Positions 51,836 through 61,305 of a DNA stretch of 64,000 nucleotides are shown piece by piece. Each line of letters opens with the position of its first letter. Within the stretch, counting starts at the first letter, position 1. Made by a program: the position numbers and the translations under genes. This DNA comes from an uncultured Selenomonas sp. (GTDB lineage Bacteria > Bacillota > Negativicutes > Selenomonadales > Selenomonadaceae). The stretch spans positions 24,152 to 88,151 of the forward strand of contig CACXCN010000003.1 of NCBI GenBank assembly GCA_902766095.1, in the 5' to 3' direction. The notes beneath the pieces were generated by a model, which saw only the letters and a program-made list of their open reading frames with translations, was not told the DNA's origin and searched no databases.

Positions 51836-53935
51836 TTAGATCTTCACCACCCCTAGAATCTGTATCTCGACGCTGGCCTCTATCTCAGCATGCGACAAGA
51901 CGATGAGACCGGATATCGAACGCTCGACGAGCTTGCGGAAATACGGACGCACAGCCGGGCTCGTCAGCACGATCGGCTGATAGCCCATGTTCGTCAGTTT
52001 CTCAAGCTCGGTATTGAGCGATTTCAGCAACCTCTGCATCGAATCGGGATCGAGGCTCACATAGGAGCCGTGATCGGTGCGCTGTACGCCGCCAGCCACG
52101 CGGTTCTCGAGCGCCGGATCGAGCGTGATGCAGGGCAGGATGCCGTTCTGCACGTACTGCTGGGTGATCTGGCGCGCCATCGCGTGACGCACATACTCGG
52201 TGAGTATCTCGGTGTCCTTCGTCGCCCGCGCATAGTCGGACAGGACCTCGAGTATCGTCTCCATATCGCGGATGGATATGCGCTCGCGCAGCAGGTTCTC
52301 GAGTACTTTCTGGATCTCGCCGACCGTCATGAGCTCCGGTACGACCTCGTCGACGAGCGACTGATTCGTCTTCTTGAGATTGTCGATGAGGTTCTGCGTC
52401 TCCTGCCGTCCGAGTATCTCGTCCGCGTGCGATTTTATGACCTCGGTCAGATGAGTTGCGAGCACGGATACGGCATCGACGACCGTATAGCCGTTCAGCT
52501 CTGCCTGCTCGCGCTCGCTCTCCGGTATCCAGAGAGCTGGCAGGCCGAAGGCCGGCTCGATTGTCTCGATGCCTGGTACCTCCTCGAACACCGTGCCGGA
52601 ATTCATGGCCAGGTAGTGGTCGAGGATGAGCTCGCCCTTCGCGATCTCGACGCCCTTCAGCTTTATGATATAGGCGTTCGGCTTGATCTGGATATTATCG
52701 CGGATACGTATGGTCGGCACGACGAGGCCGAGCTCGAGCGCACACTGCCGACGTATCATGACGATGCGGTCCAGGAGGTCGCCGCCCTGTCCGGTATCGA
52801 CGAGCGGTATCAGCGAATAGCCGATCTCGAGCTCCATGGGGTCTACGTGCAGCAGAGAGACGATATTCTCGGGCGAAGCCGCTTCCTTCTTCGCGGCTGT
52901 CGTCGCTGCCCGTTTCTTCTCTCCCGGCTTGGCAGGTGTCTCCGCGACACGATGCATGCGCCGCAGATTCAGCCCGATGAAGGCACATACGCCGGCCAGT
53001 GCGGAGAACGGCAGCCCCGGCAGTCCCGGCACGAGAGCCAGGAACAGCAGCACGCCGGTCAGGATGAAGAATATGCGCTCATTGCGGAAGAGCTGGCTCA
53101 CGAGCTCGTTGCCGAGATTGCCCTCCGCCGCTGAACGCGTAACGATGAGGCCGGTAGCTGTCGATATGAGCAGCGCTGGTATCTGGCTCACGAGTCCCTC
53201 GCCGACGGTCAGCAGCGTGTAGTTCTGCAGGGCCTGGGCTGCGCTCAGGTTGCGCTGCAGCATGCCGATGATGAATCCGCCTGCGATATTGATCAGCATG
53301 ATGATGATCGCCGCTATGGCATCACCTTTGACGAACTTCGAAGCACCATCCATAGCGCCGAAGAAGTCCGCTTCCCGCTGAATCTTCTCACGGCGGCGCT
53401 TGGCCTCGGCATCCGTTATGGCGCCCTGGTTCAGGTCCGCATCGATGGACATCTGCTTACCAGGCATAGCATCGAGGGTGAAGCGTGCCGAAACCTCAGC
53501 CACGCGTTCCGAGCCTTTCGTTATGACGATGAAGTTTATGATGACGAGGATGACGAACATGATAAAGCCGACGACCGGATTACCGCCGACAACGAAGTTG
53601 CCGAATGCCATAATCACGTCGCCAGCATAGCCCTCGAGCAATATGAGTCGCGTCGAGGATATATTCAGGGCCAGACGGAACAGGGTCGTGACCAGAAGCA
53701 GAGACGGGAAGACGGATAAATCCAGTGCCTCTGCATTATATATCGTTGACATCATCACCAACAGGGCGATGGTTATATTCAAACAGATCAGGAGGTCCAG
53801 CAGGATCGTAGGCAGCGGTATGATCATCATGATGACGATGGTCACGATGACCAGCGCTATGATGACATCGCTGTATTTTTGAAAGAAGCCGGCCCCCATC
53901 TTGCTGGGCACGGCAGCTGTCTGTGGTGCAGCCAT
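51836..53935 (-). CDS. flhA: Flagellar export gate protein FlhA
   Basis: A 699-residue FlhA. Eight membrane helices fill the first 330 residues, with the FHIPEP signature region (ARFTLDAMPGKQMSIDADLN). The large cytosolic domain (about 350-699) includes GYSLIPLVDTGQGGDLLDRI and DPDSMQRLLKSLNTELEKL. It forms the nonameric export gate with FlhB. Confidence 0.97.
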   Translation of the reverse strand: MAAPQTAAVPSKMGAGFFQKYSDVIIALVIVTIVIMMIIPLPTILLDLLICLNITIALLVMMSTIYNAEALDLSVFPSLLLVTTLFRLALNISSTRLILLEGYAGDVIMAFGNFVVGGNPVVGFIMFVILVIINFIVITKGSERVAEVSARFTLDAMPGKQMSIDADLNQGAITDAEAKRRREKIQREADFFGAMDGASKFVKGDAIAAIIIMLINIAGGFIIGMLQRNLSAAQALQNYTLLTVGEGLVSQIPALLISTATGLIVTRSAAEGNLGNELVSQLFRNERIFFILTGVLLFLALVPGLPGLPFSALAGVCAFIGLNLRRMHRVAETPAKPGEKKRAATTAAKKEAASPENIVSLLHVDPMELEIGYSLIPLVDTGQGGDLLDRIVMIRRQCALELGLVVPTIRIRDNIQIKPNAYIIKLKGVEIAKGELILDHYLAMNSGTVFEEVPGIETIEPAFGLPALWIPESEREQAELNGYTVVDAVSVLATHLTEVIKSHADEILGRQETQNLIDNLKKTNQSLVDEVVPELMTVGEIQKVLENLLRERISIRDMETILEVLSDYARATKDTEILTEYVRHAMARQITQQYVQNGILPCITLDPALENRVAGGVQRTDHGSYVSLDPDSMQRLLKSLNTELEKLTNMGYQPIVLTSPAVRPYFRKLVERSISGLIVLSHAEIEASVEIQILGVVKI

Positions 53936-53974
53936 ATCCTACTCTCCTCTTTGAAAATCATCTATGCTTCATTA

Positions 53975-55126
53975 TCAGGCCCGGCGCCGCGGGTGCCGCA
54001 GCCGGAATACATAAGCCAGGACCTCTGCCACTGCCTGATACAGCTCGGCCGGTACCAGATCGCCGACTTCGGTCGATGCATACAGGGCTCGCGCCAGCGG
54101 CCGGTTCTCGACGATCGGCACGCGATTCTCGCGGGCGATATCCTTTATGCGCTTAGCTACGAGATCTTGTCCCTTTGCCAGCACGAGCGGGGCCACCATG
54201 CCCTTATGATATTGGAGCGCGACCGCGAAATGCGTCGGGTTCGTGACGATGACATCAGCCTTCGGCACCTCCTGCATCATGCGAGCCATGGCCATCTGAC
54301 GCTGTTTCTGGCGTATCTTTCCCTTTATCTGCGGATCGCCCTCTGTCTGTTTGAACTCATCCTTGACCTCCTGCTTCGTCATCTTCAGATCCTGCGTCGT
54401 CTGCCATTTCTGATAGCCGAGGTCAAGCACAGCCAGGATCATGATGACGCCGATGATCTGGAATGCCATCTTGAATACGATGCCGGCCATTTCCTGCAGG
54501 CTTTTCGGCAGGTCGAAATATATGAACTGCGGCATCCCCAACAGCTCGTCGCGCAGGAACATGTACAGTATAACACCGATGATGGCTATCTTGAGCAGCG
54601 ATTTTATCAGCTCGACGAGCGATCGCTTCGAAAACATGCGCCCGACACCAGTCAGCGGGTTCAGCTTGCCGAGATCCGGCTGCAGCTGGTCGACGCTGAA
54701 CATGATGCCGACCTGATAGAAATTCACGCCGAGGCCGACGATCATGATGCCCAGCATGATCGGCATCGCCGTCCGCGCCAGAATCTCCATGACGCCGATC
54801 AGGAGCGTCATAAGCCCCTCGGTATCAAGCGTCTGATCCAGGTGACTGAATATATACGTCGTATAATTCGCGATATCCGCATAGATACCGCTCCAGAGGA
54901 CTTTCAGCAGGAAGAATCCCGCAAGCAGGACGAACGCCGTACTGAGCTCCTGGCTCTTGCCGACCTGGCCTTTCTTGCGCGCATCCTGGCGCTTCTTGGC
55001 TGTCGGTTCCTCTGTCTTCTCGCCGTCGGCGAAGAGCTGCAGGTCGAACTCGAACGATACCTCCAGCTCTCTGCCCGCAGCATCAGCGCTATTGCAGAGC
55101 CTGTATGGCCATGCTGATATTCCCAT
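53975..55126 (-). CDS. flhB: Flagellar export switch protein FlhB
   Basis: A FlhB of about 350 residues from its first conserved position. The core has DGEKTEEPTAKKRQDARKKG, four membrane helices, and the self-cleavage motif NPTH in ADVIVTNPTHFAVALQY. The start is unclear: family members begin at about the VSFEFDLQLFA position, but here that codon is GTA and no ATG, GTG or TTG lies between the fliR stop and the conserved region. The last in-frame ATG (55126) lies inside fliR, has a weak ribosome site, and is used here. A clear GGAGG is at about 55062. Confidence 0.9.
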   Translation of the reverse strand: MGISAWPYRLCNSADAAGRELEVSFEFDLQLFADGEKTEEPTAKKRQDARKKGQVGKSQELSTAFVLLAGFFLLKVLWSGIYADIANYTTYIFSHLDQTLDTEGLMTLLIGVMEILARTAMPIMLGIMIVGLGVNFYQVGIMFSVDQLQPDLGKLNPLTGVGRMFSKRSLVELIKSLLKIAIIGVILYMFLRDELLGMPQFIYFDLPKSLQEMAGIVFKMAFQIIGVIMILAVLDLGYQKWQTTQDLKMTKQEVKDEFKQTEGDPQIKGKIRQKQRQMAMARMMQEVPKADVIVTNPTHFAVALQYHKGMVAPLVLAKGQDLVAKRIKDIARENRVPIVENRPLARALYASTEVGDLVPAELYQAVAEVLAYVFRLRHPRRRA

Positions 55127-55871
55127 ACATCTCATTGAACAACACATCCAGGAAAAGCACATAGAACGGCAGCATCATCGACAATGTGCCGACGCCGATG
55201 AGCAGCTGGAGCGGTATGCCGACGACGAATATATTCATCTGCGGCATCGTGCGCGCCAGTATGCCCAGACCGACATTCGTCAGCAGTATGGCGAATGTGA
55301 CCGGCATGGCGATCTTCATCCCCGTCACATAGATGCCAGAGACGAAATTCGATATGATCATCGGCAGCGACAGGCTCGGGTCGATCTGCAGCAGCGGCAC
55401 GGCCTGGAAGCTCTGTACGAGAGCTGCTATGATCATATGGTGGCCATTCGTGACCAGGAATATGATAACCCCCAGATTATAAAGAAAACTTCCGATAAGC
55501 GGCATCTGCTGACCGGAAGTTGGATCCATGACATTAACTACCGCAAATCCCACCTGCATATCCATGACCTTGCCGGCCATGTTTATGGCAGAAAAAGAAA
55601 TGTAGGCAACAAAACCTATCAGCCAGCCGATGAACAGCTCCGCCAGGACTGCTGCCGCAAAAGCCAGCACGCTGACAGGTGCAGTCACCGGACCGAGCTG
55701 GTCCACCACCGGGAAAAGTACGATCGTGAAAGCGAAGGCTGCTGCTGCACGGAAATATACGGGTATATTCAGGCTGCCGAAGAACGGCGATATGACGAAT
55801 ATACCACTGACACGCGTGAGCATCAGCAAGAATACTGCCCAGTGTCCCTGCAGCACCTCATATAAATCCAT
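55089..55871 (-). CDS. fliR: Flagellar export protein FliR
   Basis: A 260-residue protein with about six membrane helices. MLTRVSGIFVISPFFGSLNI at the start and VGFAVVNVMDPTSGQQMPLI match FliR. It is part of the FliPQR export channel. Its last codons overlap the upstream-extended flhB frame. Confidence 0.95.
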   Translation of the reverse strand: MDLYEVLQGHWAVFLLMLTRVSGIFVISPFFGSLNIPVYFRAAAAFAFTIVLFPVVDQLGPVTAPVSVLAFAAAVLAELFIGWLIGFVAYISFSAINMAGKVMDMQVGFAVVNVMDPTSGQQMPLIGSFLYNLGVIIFLVTNGHHMIIAALVQSFQAVPLLQIDPSLSLPMIISNFVSGIYVTGMKIAMPVTFAILLTNVGLGILARTMPQMNIFVVGIPLQLLIGVGTLSMMLPFYVLFLDVLFNEMYGNISMAIQALQ

Positions 55872-55878
55872 GCCGCAA

Positions 55879-56148
55879 TCACCTTATATATGCTGGCAGA
55901 TTGACCAGCAGATTCGTCATATATTCGACCATGATCTGGAGCATCCAGGGGCCGAATATCAATATGGCTACAAAAACAGCCACGATCTTCGGGATGAAGG
56001 CCAATGTCTGTTCCTGTATCGACGTAGTAGCCTGGAACACGCTGACAAGCAGACCGACGATGAGGCCGAGCCCCAGCATCGGTGCTGATACGATCAGCAC
56101 GATCCAAAGAGCCTGCTGCGCCAGTTGTATGACTAGATCACCTGACAT
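55879..56148 (-). CDS. fliQ: Flagellar export protein FliQ
   Basis: An 89-residue protein of two membrane helices (ALWIVLIVSAPMLGLGLIVG and PKIVAVFVAILIFGPWMLQI) with the conserved FQATTSIQEQTLAFIPKI loop. It is a component of the FliPQR channel; length and order fit exactly. Confidence 0.95.
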   Translation of the reverse strand: MSGDLVIQLAQQALWIVLIVSAPMLGLGLIVGLLVSVFQATTSIQEQTLAFIPKIVAVFVAILIFGPWMLQIMVEYMTNLLVNLPAYIR

Positions 56149-56160
56149 GACAGCCTCCCA

Positions 56161-56946
56161 CTACTTGAAAGAAACTATTAGAGATTTTATCAGGAGATGC
56201 CAGCCGTCGACCATGACGAACAACAGTATCTTGAACGGCAGTGATATCATGACCGGTGGCAGCATCATCATGCCCATGGACATCAGCGTACTGGCCACTA
56301 TCATGTCTATGACGATGAATGGTACGTATATCAGGAATCCTATCTGGAATGCTGTCTTGAGCTCGCTGATGATGAACGCCGGTATGAGCGTGAACGTAGA
56401 AACGTCCTCCTGCGACTCCGGACGCTCGGCATCAGAAAGGTTGACGAACAGGGCCAGATCAGACTCGCGCGTCTGCTTGAACATGAATTCGCGAATCGGC
56501 GCCACCGTATTATCGAGAGCCTGCTCCTGTGTGATCTGTCCATTCAGGTAGGGCTGTATGCCCTGCTCATTGGCCTGTCCCCAGTACGGAGCCATGATGT
56601 AGAACGTCAGGAACAGCGACAGCGCGATGACGACCTGATTCGGCGGCACATTCTGTGTCGACAGGGCATTGCGCAGGAATCCGATGACCACGACGATGCG
56701 TATGAACGACGTCGTCATGATCAATATGCCTGGTGCGAGCGTCAGTATGGTCAATACGGCCATTACCTGCAGCGTCGCAGCCACGTCCTGAGGCCCGTTG
56801 CTGCCGCCCACCGTCAGATTGACCGACGGAATCGTGGCATCAGCCGCAAGACCTGTCTGACTGCCCAGGAGCAGGAACAGGGCCAGCATTCCCGTCATGA
56901 GGCCGACGGACCGCAGCCTTTTCTTCAATAAGCCGATTTTTTTCAA
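56161..56946 (-). CDS. fliP: Flagellar export protein FliP
   Basis: A 261-residue FliP. The N-terminus has a cleavable signal-like helix (SVGLMTGMLALFLLLGSQTG), then LAPGILIMTTSFIRIVVVIG, NVPPNQVVIALSLFLTFYIM and IDMIVASTLMSMGMMMLPPV. It forms the channel core. Translation starts at TTG: two TTG codons (56952 and 56946) are possible, and the second has AGAGG at 9 bases. Confidence 0.95.
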   Translation of the reverse strand: MKKIGLLKKRLRSVGLMTGMLALFLLLGSQTGLAADATIPSVNLTVGGSNGPQDVAATLQVMAVLTILTLAPGILIMTTSFIRIVVVIGFLRNALSTQNVPPNQVVIALSLFLTFYIMAPYWGQANEQGIQPYLNGQITQEQALDNTVAPIREFMFKQTRESDLALFVNLSDAERPESQEDVSTFTLIPAFIISELKTAFQIGFLIYVPFIVIDMIVASTLMSMGMMMLPPVMISLPFKILLFVMVDGWHLLIKSLIVSFK

Positions 56947-56962
56947 TACCAAAGACCTCTAG

Positions 56963-57487
56963 TCAGTGCCGGAACATCGGCGGAATCTTGCGTACCACAT
57001 CCGACAACGTGCCGAACTGCTGCGAGAACATCTCCGTGTTGATCGGGCTCTTCTGGGCCTCATGCTCGAGCTCATCGATAACTGCAGGATCCGTAATCTC
57101 CCGCAGCAGCGTGATGGAATGCTCGGTCACGCCGAGCATGACGACACATTGCGCCATCTCGACAATACACACCGAGCGGCCTGGGCCGAGCGGCAGATTT
57201 GCCAGCATGCGCCCTCCCTGCCCTGACGAGGGCTTGGCAAAATGTCCCCCCAGAAAGCGGGCCACGAAATATGCGGCGACCACAACGAAGGCAAAAATAG
57301 CAAAAAGGCTGACCAGATAAGCAGCCGTTGACCAAAAAGATACCGACGTCGGTCGCGGATCCGTATTCTCATAACCAGCCAGATATCCCCCCTGGGCGGC
57401 TTGTTCAGCCGCCCAGACAGGATCTGATGCCAGTACGAGCATGACCCCCAATATGGCAAACGCCAATAATCCTCTTTTTGTTTTCAT
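56963..57487 (-). CDS. fliO: Flagellar biosynthesis protein FliO
   Basis: A 174-residue protein with a signal peptide-like N-terminus (LLAFAILGVMLVLASDPVWA), a membrane helix (AAYLVSLFAIFAFVVVAAYF) and the FliO-type cytosolic segment FLGGHFAKPSSGQGGRML and SVCIVEMAQCVVMLGVTEHS. FliO assists FliP assembly. The start overlaps the cheY stop by one base (TGATG). Confidence 0.88.
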   Translation of the reverse strand: MKTKRGLLAFAILGVMLVLASDPVWAAEQAAQGGYLAGYENTDPRPTSVSFWSTAAYLVSLFAIFAFVVVAAYFVARFLGGHFAKPSSGQGGRMLANLPLGPGRSVCIVEMAQCVVMLGVTEHSITLLREITDPAVIDELEHEAQKSPINTEMFSQQFGTLSDVVRKIPPMFRH

Positions 57488-57849
57488 CAGCCTACTGCTT
57501 TACGGACAGCCTCGAGGACACGATCAGCCTGGAAGGGCTTCACTATGAAATCACGTGCACCGGCCTGGATAGCCTCTATGACCATCGCCTGCTGGCCCAT
57601 AGCACTGCACATTACGATCTTGGCATTCGGATCTACTTTTTTGATCTCCTTGACCGCGCTTATGCCATCCATCTCCGGCATCGTTATATCCATGGTCACA
57701 AGATCTGGCTTAAGCTCCTGATATTTCTCGAGAGCCTTCATACCATTCTCGGCCTCGCCGACAACCTCATAACCATTCTTTGACAGGATATCCTTGACCA
57801 TCATGCGCATGAATGCTGCATCGTCAACGACCAAAACTCGTACTGCCAT
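57487..57849 (-). CDS. cheY: Chemotaxis response regulator CheY
   Basis: A 120-residue single receiver domain: acidic pocket VVDDAAFMR (Asp9, Asp10), acceptor Asp54 in VTMDITMPEMDG, Ser/Thr switch in VMCSAMGQQAM and Lys in IVKPFQ. CheY-P binds FliM and FliY. ATG at 57849 has GGAGAG 8 bases ahead. It has its own sigma-A promoter at 57906-57934. Confidence 0.96.
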   Translation of the reverse strand: MAVRVLVVDDAAFMRMMVKDILSKNGYEVVGEAENGMKALEKYQELKPDLVTMDITMPEMDGISAVKEIKKVDPNAKIVMCSAMGQQAMVIEAIQAGARDFIVKPFQADRVLEAVRKAVG

Positions 57850-57905
57850 AGTTTCATCTCTCCTCATCTTATAAATAATACCCAGATTTGGTTCAACTTA
57901 CATCC

Positions 57906-57934
57906 ATTATATAGGAAACTCCTGCGTCCTACAA
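57906..57934 (-). promoter_or_regulatory. Internal sigma-A promoter upstream of cheY
   Basis: TTGTAG, a 17-base spacer and a perfect TATAAT on the minus strand lie in the gap between fliY and cheY. It could give sigma-A expression of cheY and the genes after it, independent of the upstream flagellar promoter. Confidence 0.75.
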
Positions 57935-57952
57935 GAGATTTTGCCAATCTGT

Positions 57953-59314
57953 TTACTGTATTTGCTTAGCGCGTTCCTCGGGGCTCACGATTTCCGTGAT
58001 GCGCACACCGAAGTTCTCATCGATGACCACGACCTCGCCCTTGGCCAGGAACTGGCCATTGACCTTGATGTCGACCGGCTCACCAGCCAGCTTATCCAGC
58101 TCGACGATCGAACCATTGGTCAGCTCCAGCACTTCCTTGATTGATTTCTGGGTGCGTCCCAGCTCGACGGTAATCTGCAGGGGCACATCCAGTATCAAGC
58201 CGATGTTGGCATCGTTGACCTGCACCGGAGCTGTATTGAGCGGTGTGAACTGCGCTGGCTGCACCGCCGCTCCGTTCGCTACATGCGGCTGAGCTGGTGG
58301 CTGTGCATAGCCATAGCCTGGCTGCATCATCGGCTGTTGCATCATCGGTTGCTGCATCTGTGGTTGCATCGCCGGCTGCTGCATCATCGACTGTTGCATC
58401 TGCGGCTGCATTGCCGGCTGCTGTACCGGTGGTGGAGCTGCAGCTGGCTGTGGTGCCGGGGTTGGTGGTGCCGGCGCCGGGGTTGGCGCTGCTGGTGCTG
58501 GCGTCGGTGCTGCTGCCGGCTCCGGCGCAGCGGCCTCCGCTTCGTCATTGCCGCCCCCAGTCAGCGACTCGACCATCTCCTTGGCTACTGGCACCGGGAG
58601 GATCTGCATGATCTCGCTGTCGATGAGGCCATCGACCTCCATGCGGAACGAGGTCCTCACGACCGGATCATTCTCACCGACGATCTCGGTGACCTTATCC
58701 TCAGAGCCGAAATCGATAAGATTGACCTTCGGTGGCGAGATATCGATCTTCTTGTTGAACATGGTCGACAGTGATGTCGCTACCGTGCCCATCATCTGAT
58801 TCATGGCCTCGCCAACGGCACTCATGGCGATCTCGCCTATTTCAGTATCAGGATTCGTGCCATCGTTGCCCATCATCAAATCGGCGATTATGGCGGCATC
58901 CTGTGACTGGATTGCCAGTACGTTGTTGCCCTCGATGCCAGTTGTATAGCCGACCTCGACGATCAGATACGGGAGCGGGTACTCCTTCTGTATCAAGCTC
59001 ATGGTCGCTACGGCCACAGACGGCGTAGTTATGGACACCTTGTGCCCCAACAGCACTGAGAGCGTCGTAGCGGCACTGCCCATCGAGATATTACCTATCT
59101 CACCCAGGGCATCCTTCTCCATATCAGAGAGTACATCACTGAACTGAGATGAATCACTAGCCGGGCTGGATGCATCTGCCGCTGGTTCAGCTGCCGCGTT
59201 CTCGGCTGGAGCTGACTCTGCTGCCGGAGTTTCGGCCGGAGCTGAGTCAGCTTCCGGAGCCGCAGCTCCATTCAGCAAAGCATCGATCTCTTCCTGGGAG
59301 AGTCCTTCACTCAT
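57953..59314 (-). CDS. fliY: Flagellar motor switch phosphatase FliY
   Basis: A 453-residue FliY of the Firmicutes type. The N-terminal CheY-P binding motif (SEGLSQEEIDALLNG) is followed by a CheC-like phosphatase region with two E-x2-N motifs (KDALGEIGNISMGSAA and MSAVGEAMNQMMG), then a long linker of Met, Gln, Pro and Ala repeats (about 270-360), and a C-terminal FliN domain (LDVPLQITVELGRTQKSIKE). ATG at 59314 overlaps the fliM stop; SD AAGGAG is 12 bases ahead. Confidence 0.94.
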   Translation of the reverse strand: MSEGLSQEEIDALLNGAAAPEADSAPAETPAAESAPAENAAAEPAADASSPASDSSQFSDVLSDMEKDALGEIGNISMGSAATTLSVLLGHKVSITTPSVAVATMSLIQKEYPLPYLIVEVGYTTGIEGNNVLAIQSQDAAIIADLMMGNDGTNPDTEIGEIAMSAVGEAMNQMMGTVATSLSTMFNKKIDISPPKVNLIDFGSEDKVTEIVGENDPVVRTSFRMEVDGLIDSEIMQILPVPVAKEMVESLTGGGNDEAEAAAPEPAAAPTPAPAAPTPAPAPPTPAPQPAAAPPPVQQPAMQPQMQQSMMQQPAMQPQMQQPMMQQPMMQPGYGYAQPPAQPHVANGAAVQPAQFTPLNTAPVQVNDANIGLILDVPLQITVELGRTQKSIKEVLELTNGSIVELDKLAGEPVDIKVNGQFLAKGEVVVIDENFGVRITEIVSPEERAKQIQ

Positions 59315-60317
59315 CAGTATCTTCATCTCCTTCAGTTGAATTCTTTATGCGAGTAATCTGTACAGCCATTTTCTTTCCTGCAGTACCAGGCCGACAGTAA
59401 AACTTCGGCCGCTTGCCTACGAGGCACAGCAGATCATCATCAACCTTGGTATTCAGACGTAGAACATCACCAAAGCCTAAGGTCAGGAACTCATTGATCG
59501 TTATCGTTACCTCACCCAACTGCACCACGAAGGGCACCTTGGTGCGGGCGATTTTCTTTTCGAGAATCTTGACCTGCTCTGGATCGTCATCCTTCGTGAC
59601 GGAGGAAGCTACCCAGAACGTCGTAGTCAGCTTGGACATAATCGGTTCCAGCACCAGGTATGGGATGCATATATTCATCATACCTTCTACTTCGCCGATC
59701 TTCATCTGTATCGTGACTATGACAACCATATCACTGGGCGGCACGATCTGGGTAAACTGCGGATTCGATTCCGTCGCCTCTAATGTCGGGGTGAATTGGA
59801 CCACGTTCGACCAGGCATCCCGGAGATCCTCCATAGCAGTATCCGTAAACCGCTTCATGACGACTTCTTCTATGTCAGTCAGCACTCGGGGCTTTATCTG
59901 CGTCTTGCCCTCGCCACCGAACATGCGATCGATATAGGCGAAAGCGATCTCTGTATTTACCTCCATGATGATGTTGCCCTTCAAGGGCGGCACCGCCAGG
60001 ATCGATATGACAGATGGATTAGACATCGACTGGACGAATTCCTGATAAGTAAGCTGTTCGACCGAAGCGACCTCTACACTCACAATCGTGCGCAAGTGCG
60101 TCGAGAGATACGTATTCAGCGTGCGCGAGAATGTCTCATGCAGCATGAACAGCGTACGTATCTGATCTTTGGAAAACTTGTCCGGACGCTTGAAGTCGTA
60201 GACCTTTACCTTCTTCTGCTCTTCGTCAGCCTTGACTTCCTCAGCTGAAACGGTACCATCTGACAAAGCAGAAAGCAGCTTATCTATCTCAGATTGAGAC
60301 AGTACTTCATCTGCCAA
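59307..60317 (-). CDS. fliM: Flagellar motor switch protein FliM
   Basis: A 336-residue FliM. The N-terminal CheY-P binding motif is LSQSEIDKLLSAL, the middle domain has FGGEGKTQIKPRVLTDIEEV, and the C-terminal SpoA domain has TKVPFVVQLGEVTITINEFL. It is the C-ring subunit that reads CheY-P. Translation starts at TTG (60317), with AAGGAGG 7 bases ahead; no ATG fits. Confidence 0.96.
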   Translation of the reverse strand: MADEVLSQSEIDKLLSALSDGTVSAEEVKADEEQKKVKVYDFKRPDKFSKDQIRTLFMLHETFSRTLNTYLSTHLRTIVSVEVASVEQLTYQEFVQSMSNPSVISILAVPPLKGNIIMEVNTEIAFAYIDRMFGGEGKTQIKPRVLTDIEEVVMKRFTDTAMEDLRDAWSNVVQFTPTLEATESNPQFTQIVPPSDMVVIVTIQMKIGEVEGMMNICIPYLVLEPIMSKLTTTFWVASSVTKDDDPEQVKILEKKIARTKVPFVVQLGEVTITINEFLTLGFGDVLRLNTKVDDDLLCLVGKRPKFYCRPGTAGKKMAVQITRIKNSTEGDEDTDE

Positions 60318-60351
60318 TCTACGTCCTCCTTCCTGCAATCATTGCTTAATA

Positions 60352-60867
60352 TTACTGGAGCAGGAAGCTGGTGATATATACATCATAGACAGAGCCCTGT
60401 CCTAACTTGTCATTCAATTCGTCCTTGAGCTGTTTCTTCAGCTCATCCTGCTTAGAGGCATCGAACTGTTCCAGTTTCACACTGCGGAGATACTGCATCG
60501 TGGTATCGAGTATCTTCGTCTCTGCTTCAGGCTGCAGCTTGCCATCCTTGACATTCGCTTCTTTGCCGGGATTCATCTCCAGCACGATGCTGGTCTTCAG
60601 GAATTTTCCTGACTTCTGACCACCGACATTGACCAATATACCTTCCTTAGCATCGCCCAGCTTCACGAAAACGCCGGGATCATGGTGTCTGTTGCCGCCA
60701 TCACTGTTCGCGCTATTCGCGACCATGCGCGTAGTCACGAAGAAGGATATGCCTCCTGCCAGGACCAGACCGACGATCACCAGGATGATAACCAGGATTA
60801 TTGGCGATTTTTTCTTAGCCGGCTGCTCTTCTGCGGCATCTTCCATGTCCTTCTCTTCGTCAGCCAT
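60352..60867 (-). CDS. fliL: Flagellar basal body-associated protein FliL
   Basis: A 171-residue FliL. An acidic N-terminus, one membrane helix (IILVIILVIVGLVLAGGISF) and a periplasmic domain ending in QGSVYDVYITSFLLQ are typical. It supports the stator and motor torque. Ribosome site GGAGGG. Confidence 0.92.
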   Translation of the reverse strand: MADEEKDMEDAAEEQPAKKKSPIILVIILVIVGLVLAGGISFFVTTRMVANSANSDGGNRHHDPGVFVKLGDAKEGILVNVGGQKSGKFLKTSIVLEMNPGKEANVKDGKLQPEAETKILDTTMQYLRSVKLEQFDASKQDELKKQLKDELNDKLGQGSVYDVYITSFLLQ

Positions 60868-60927
60868 ATTATTCCCTCCATAAAAGCATTACCCTAACAT
60901 TATACCAACAGTTGGAGAAATGTCCAC

Positions 60928-61128
60928 TTAAAATTGATGTAAAGCCCGACGATATTTCATAACGCGGCGCACAATTTCATCCATCGGCTCGTCGACGATT
61001 AGCTTCTTGCCATTGGTAAGCGTGATAACTGTATCAGGCGTTTCCTCTATAGTCTCTATGATTTCGGCATTAAGGATGAATTCTCCTTTTTTATTTGTCT
61101 TGGAGTTAAATTTCGTTAACTTAATCAA
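60928..61128 (-). CDS. flbD: Flagellar FlbD-family protein
   Basis: A 66-residue FlbD (SwrD) protein: IKLTKFNSKTNKKGEFILNA, then TIEETPDTVITLTNGKKLIV. The family lies next to fliL and helps motor torque in Bacillus. Translation starts at TTG (61128) with GGAGGTGGGAG ahead. The 127 bases upstream (61129-61255) are AT-rich and hold no frame; no convincing promoter was found in them. Confidence 0.92.
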   Translation of the reverse strand: MIKLTKFNSKTNKKGEFILNAEIIETIEETPDTVITLTNGKKLIVDEPMDEIVRRVMKYRRALHQF

Positions 61129-61255
61129 GTTCTCCCACCTCCGCACATACATCCCCTATGACGAGGGAATCCCTTACTTTTTACATATTTCGTCAAAAGG
61201 GCGGCATTATCCTTTAATTTTTTTTATGATATGCATATTTTTATGTCTGACACCT

Positions 61256-61287
61256 AAAAGAAAAAGCCAGCACACTAGGTGCCGGCT
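61256..61287 (-). terminator. Rho-independent terminator between flgD and flbD
   Basis: AGCCGGCAC and GTGCTGGCT (one mismatch, loop CTAGT) are followed on the minus strand by TTTTTCTTTT. It splits fliK-flgD from the downstream flagellar genes. Confidence 0.85.
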
Positions 61288-61305
61288 CCTGTGCGAGGCA
61301 AAAAA

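Noticed and set aside
51890..53134. Long plus-strand frame opposite flhA
   Set aside because: Antisense shadow with no motif; flhA is certain.
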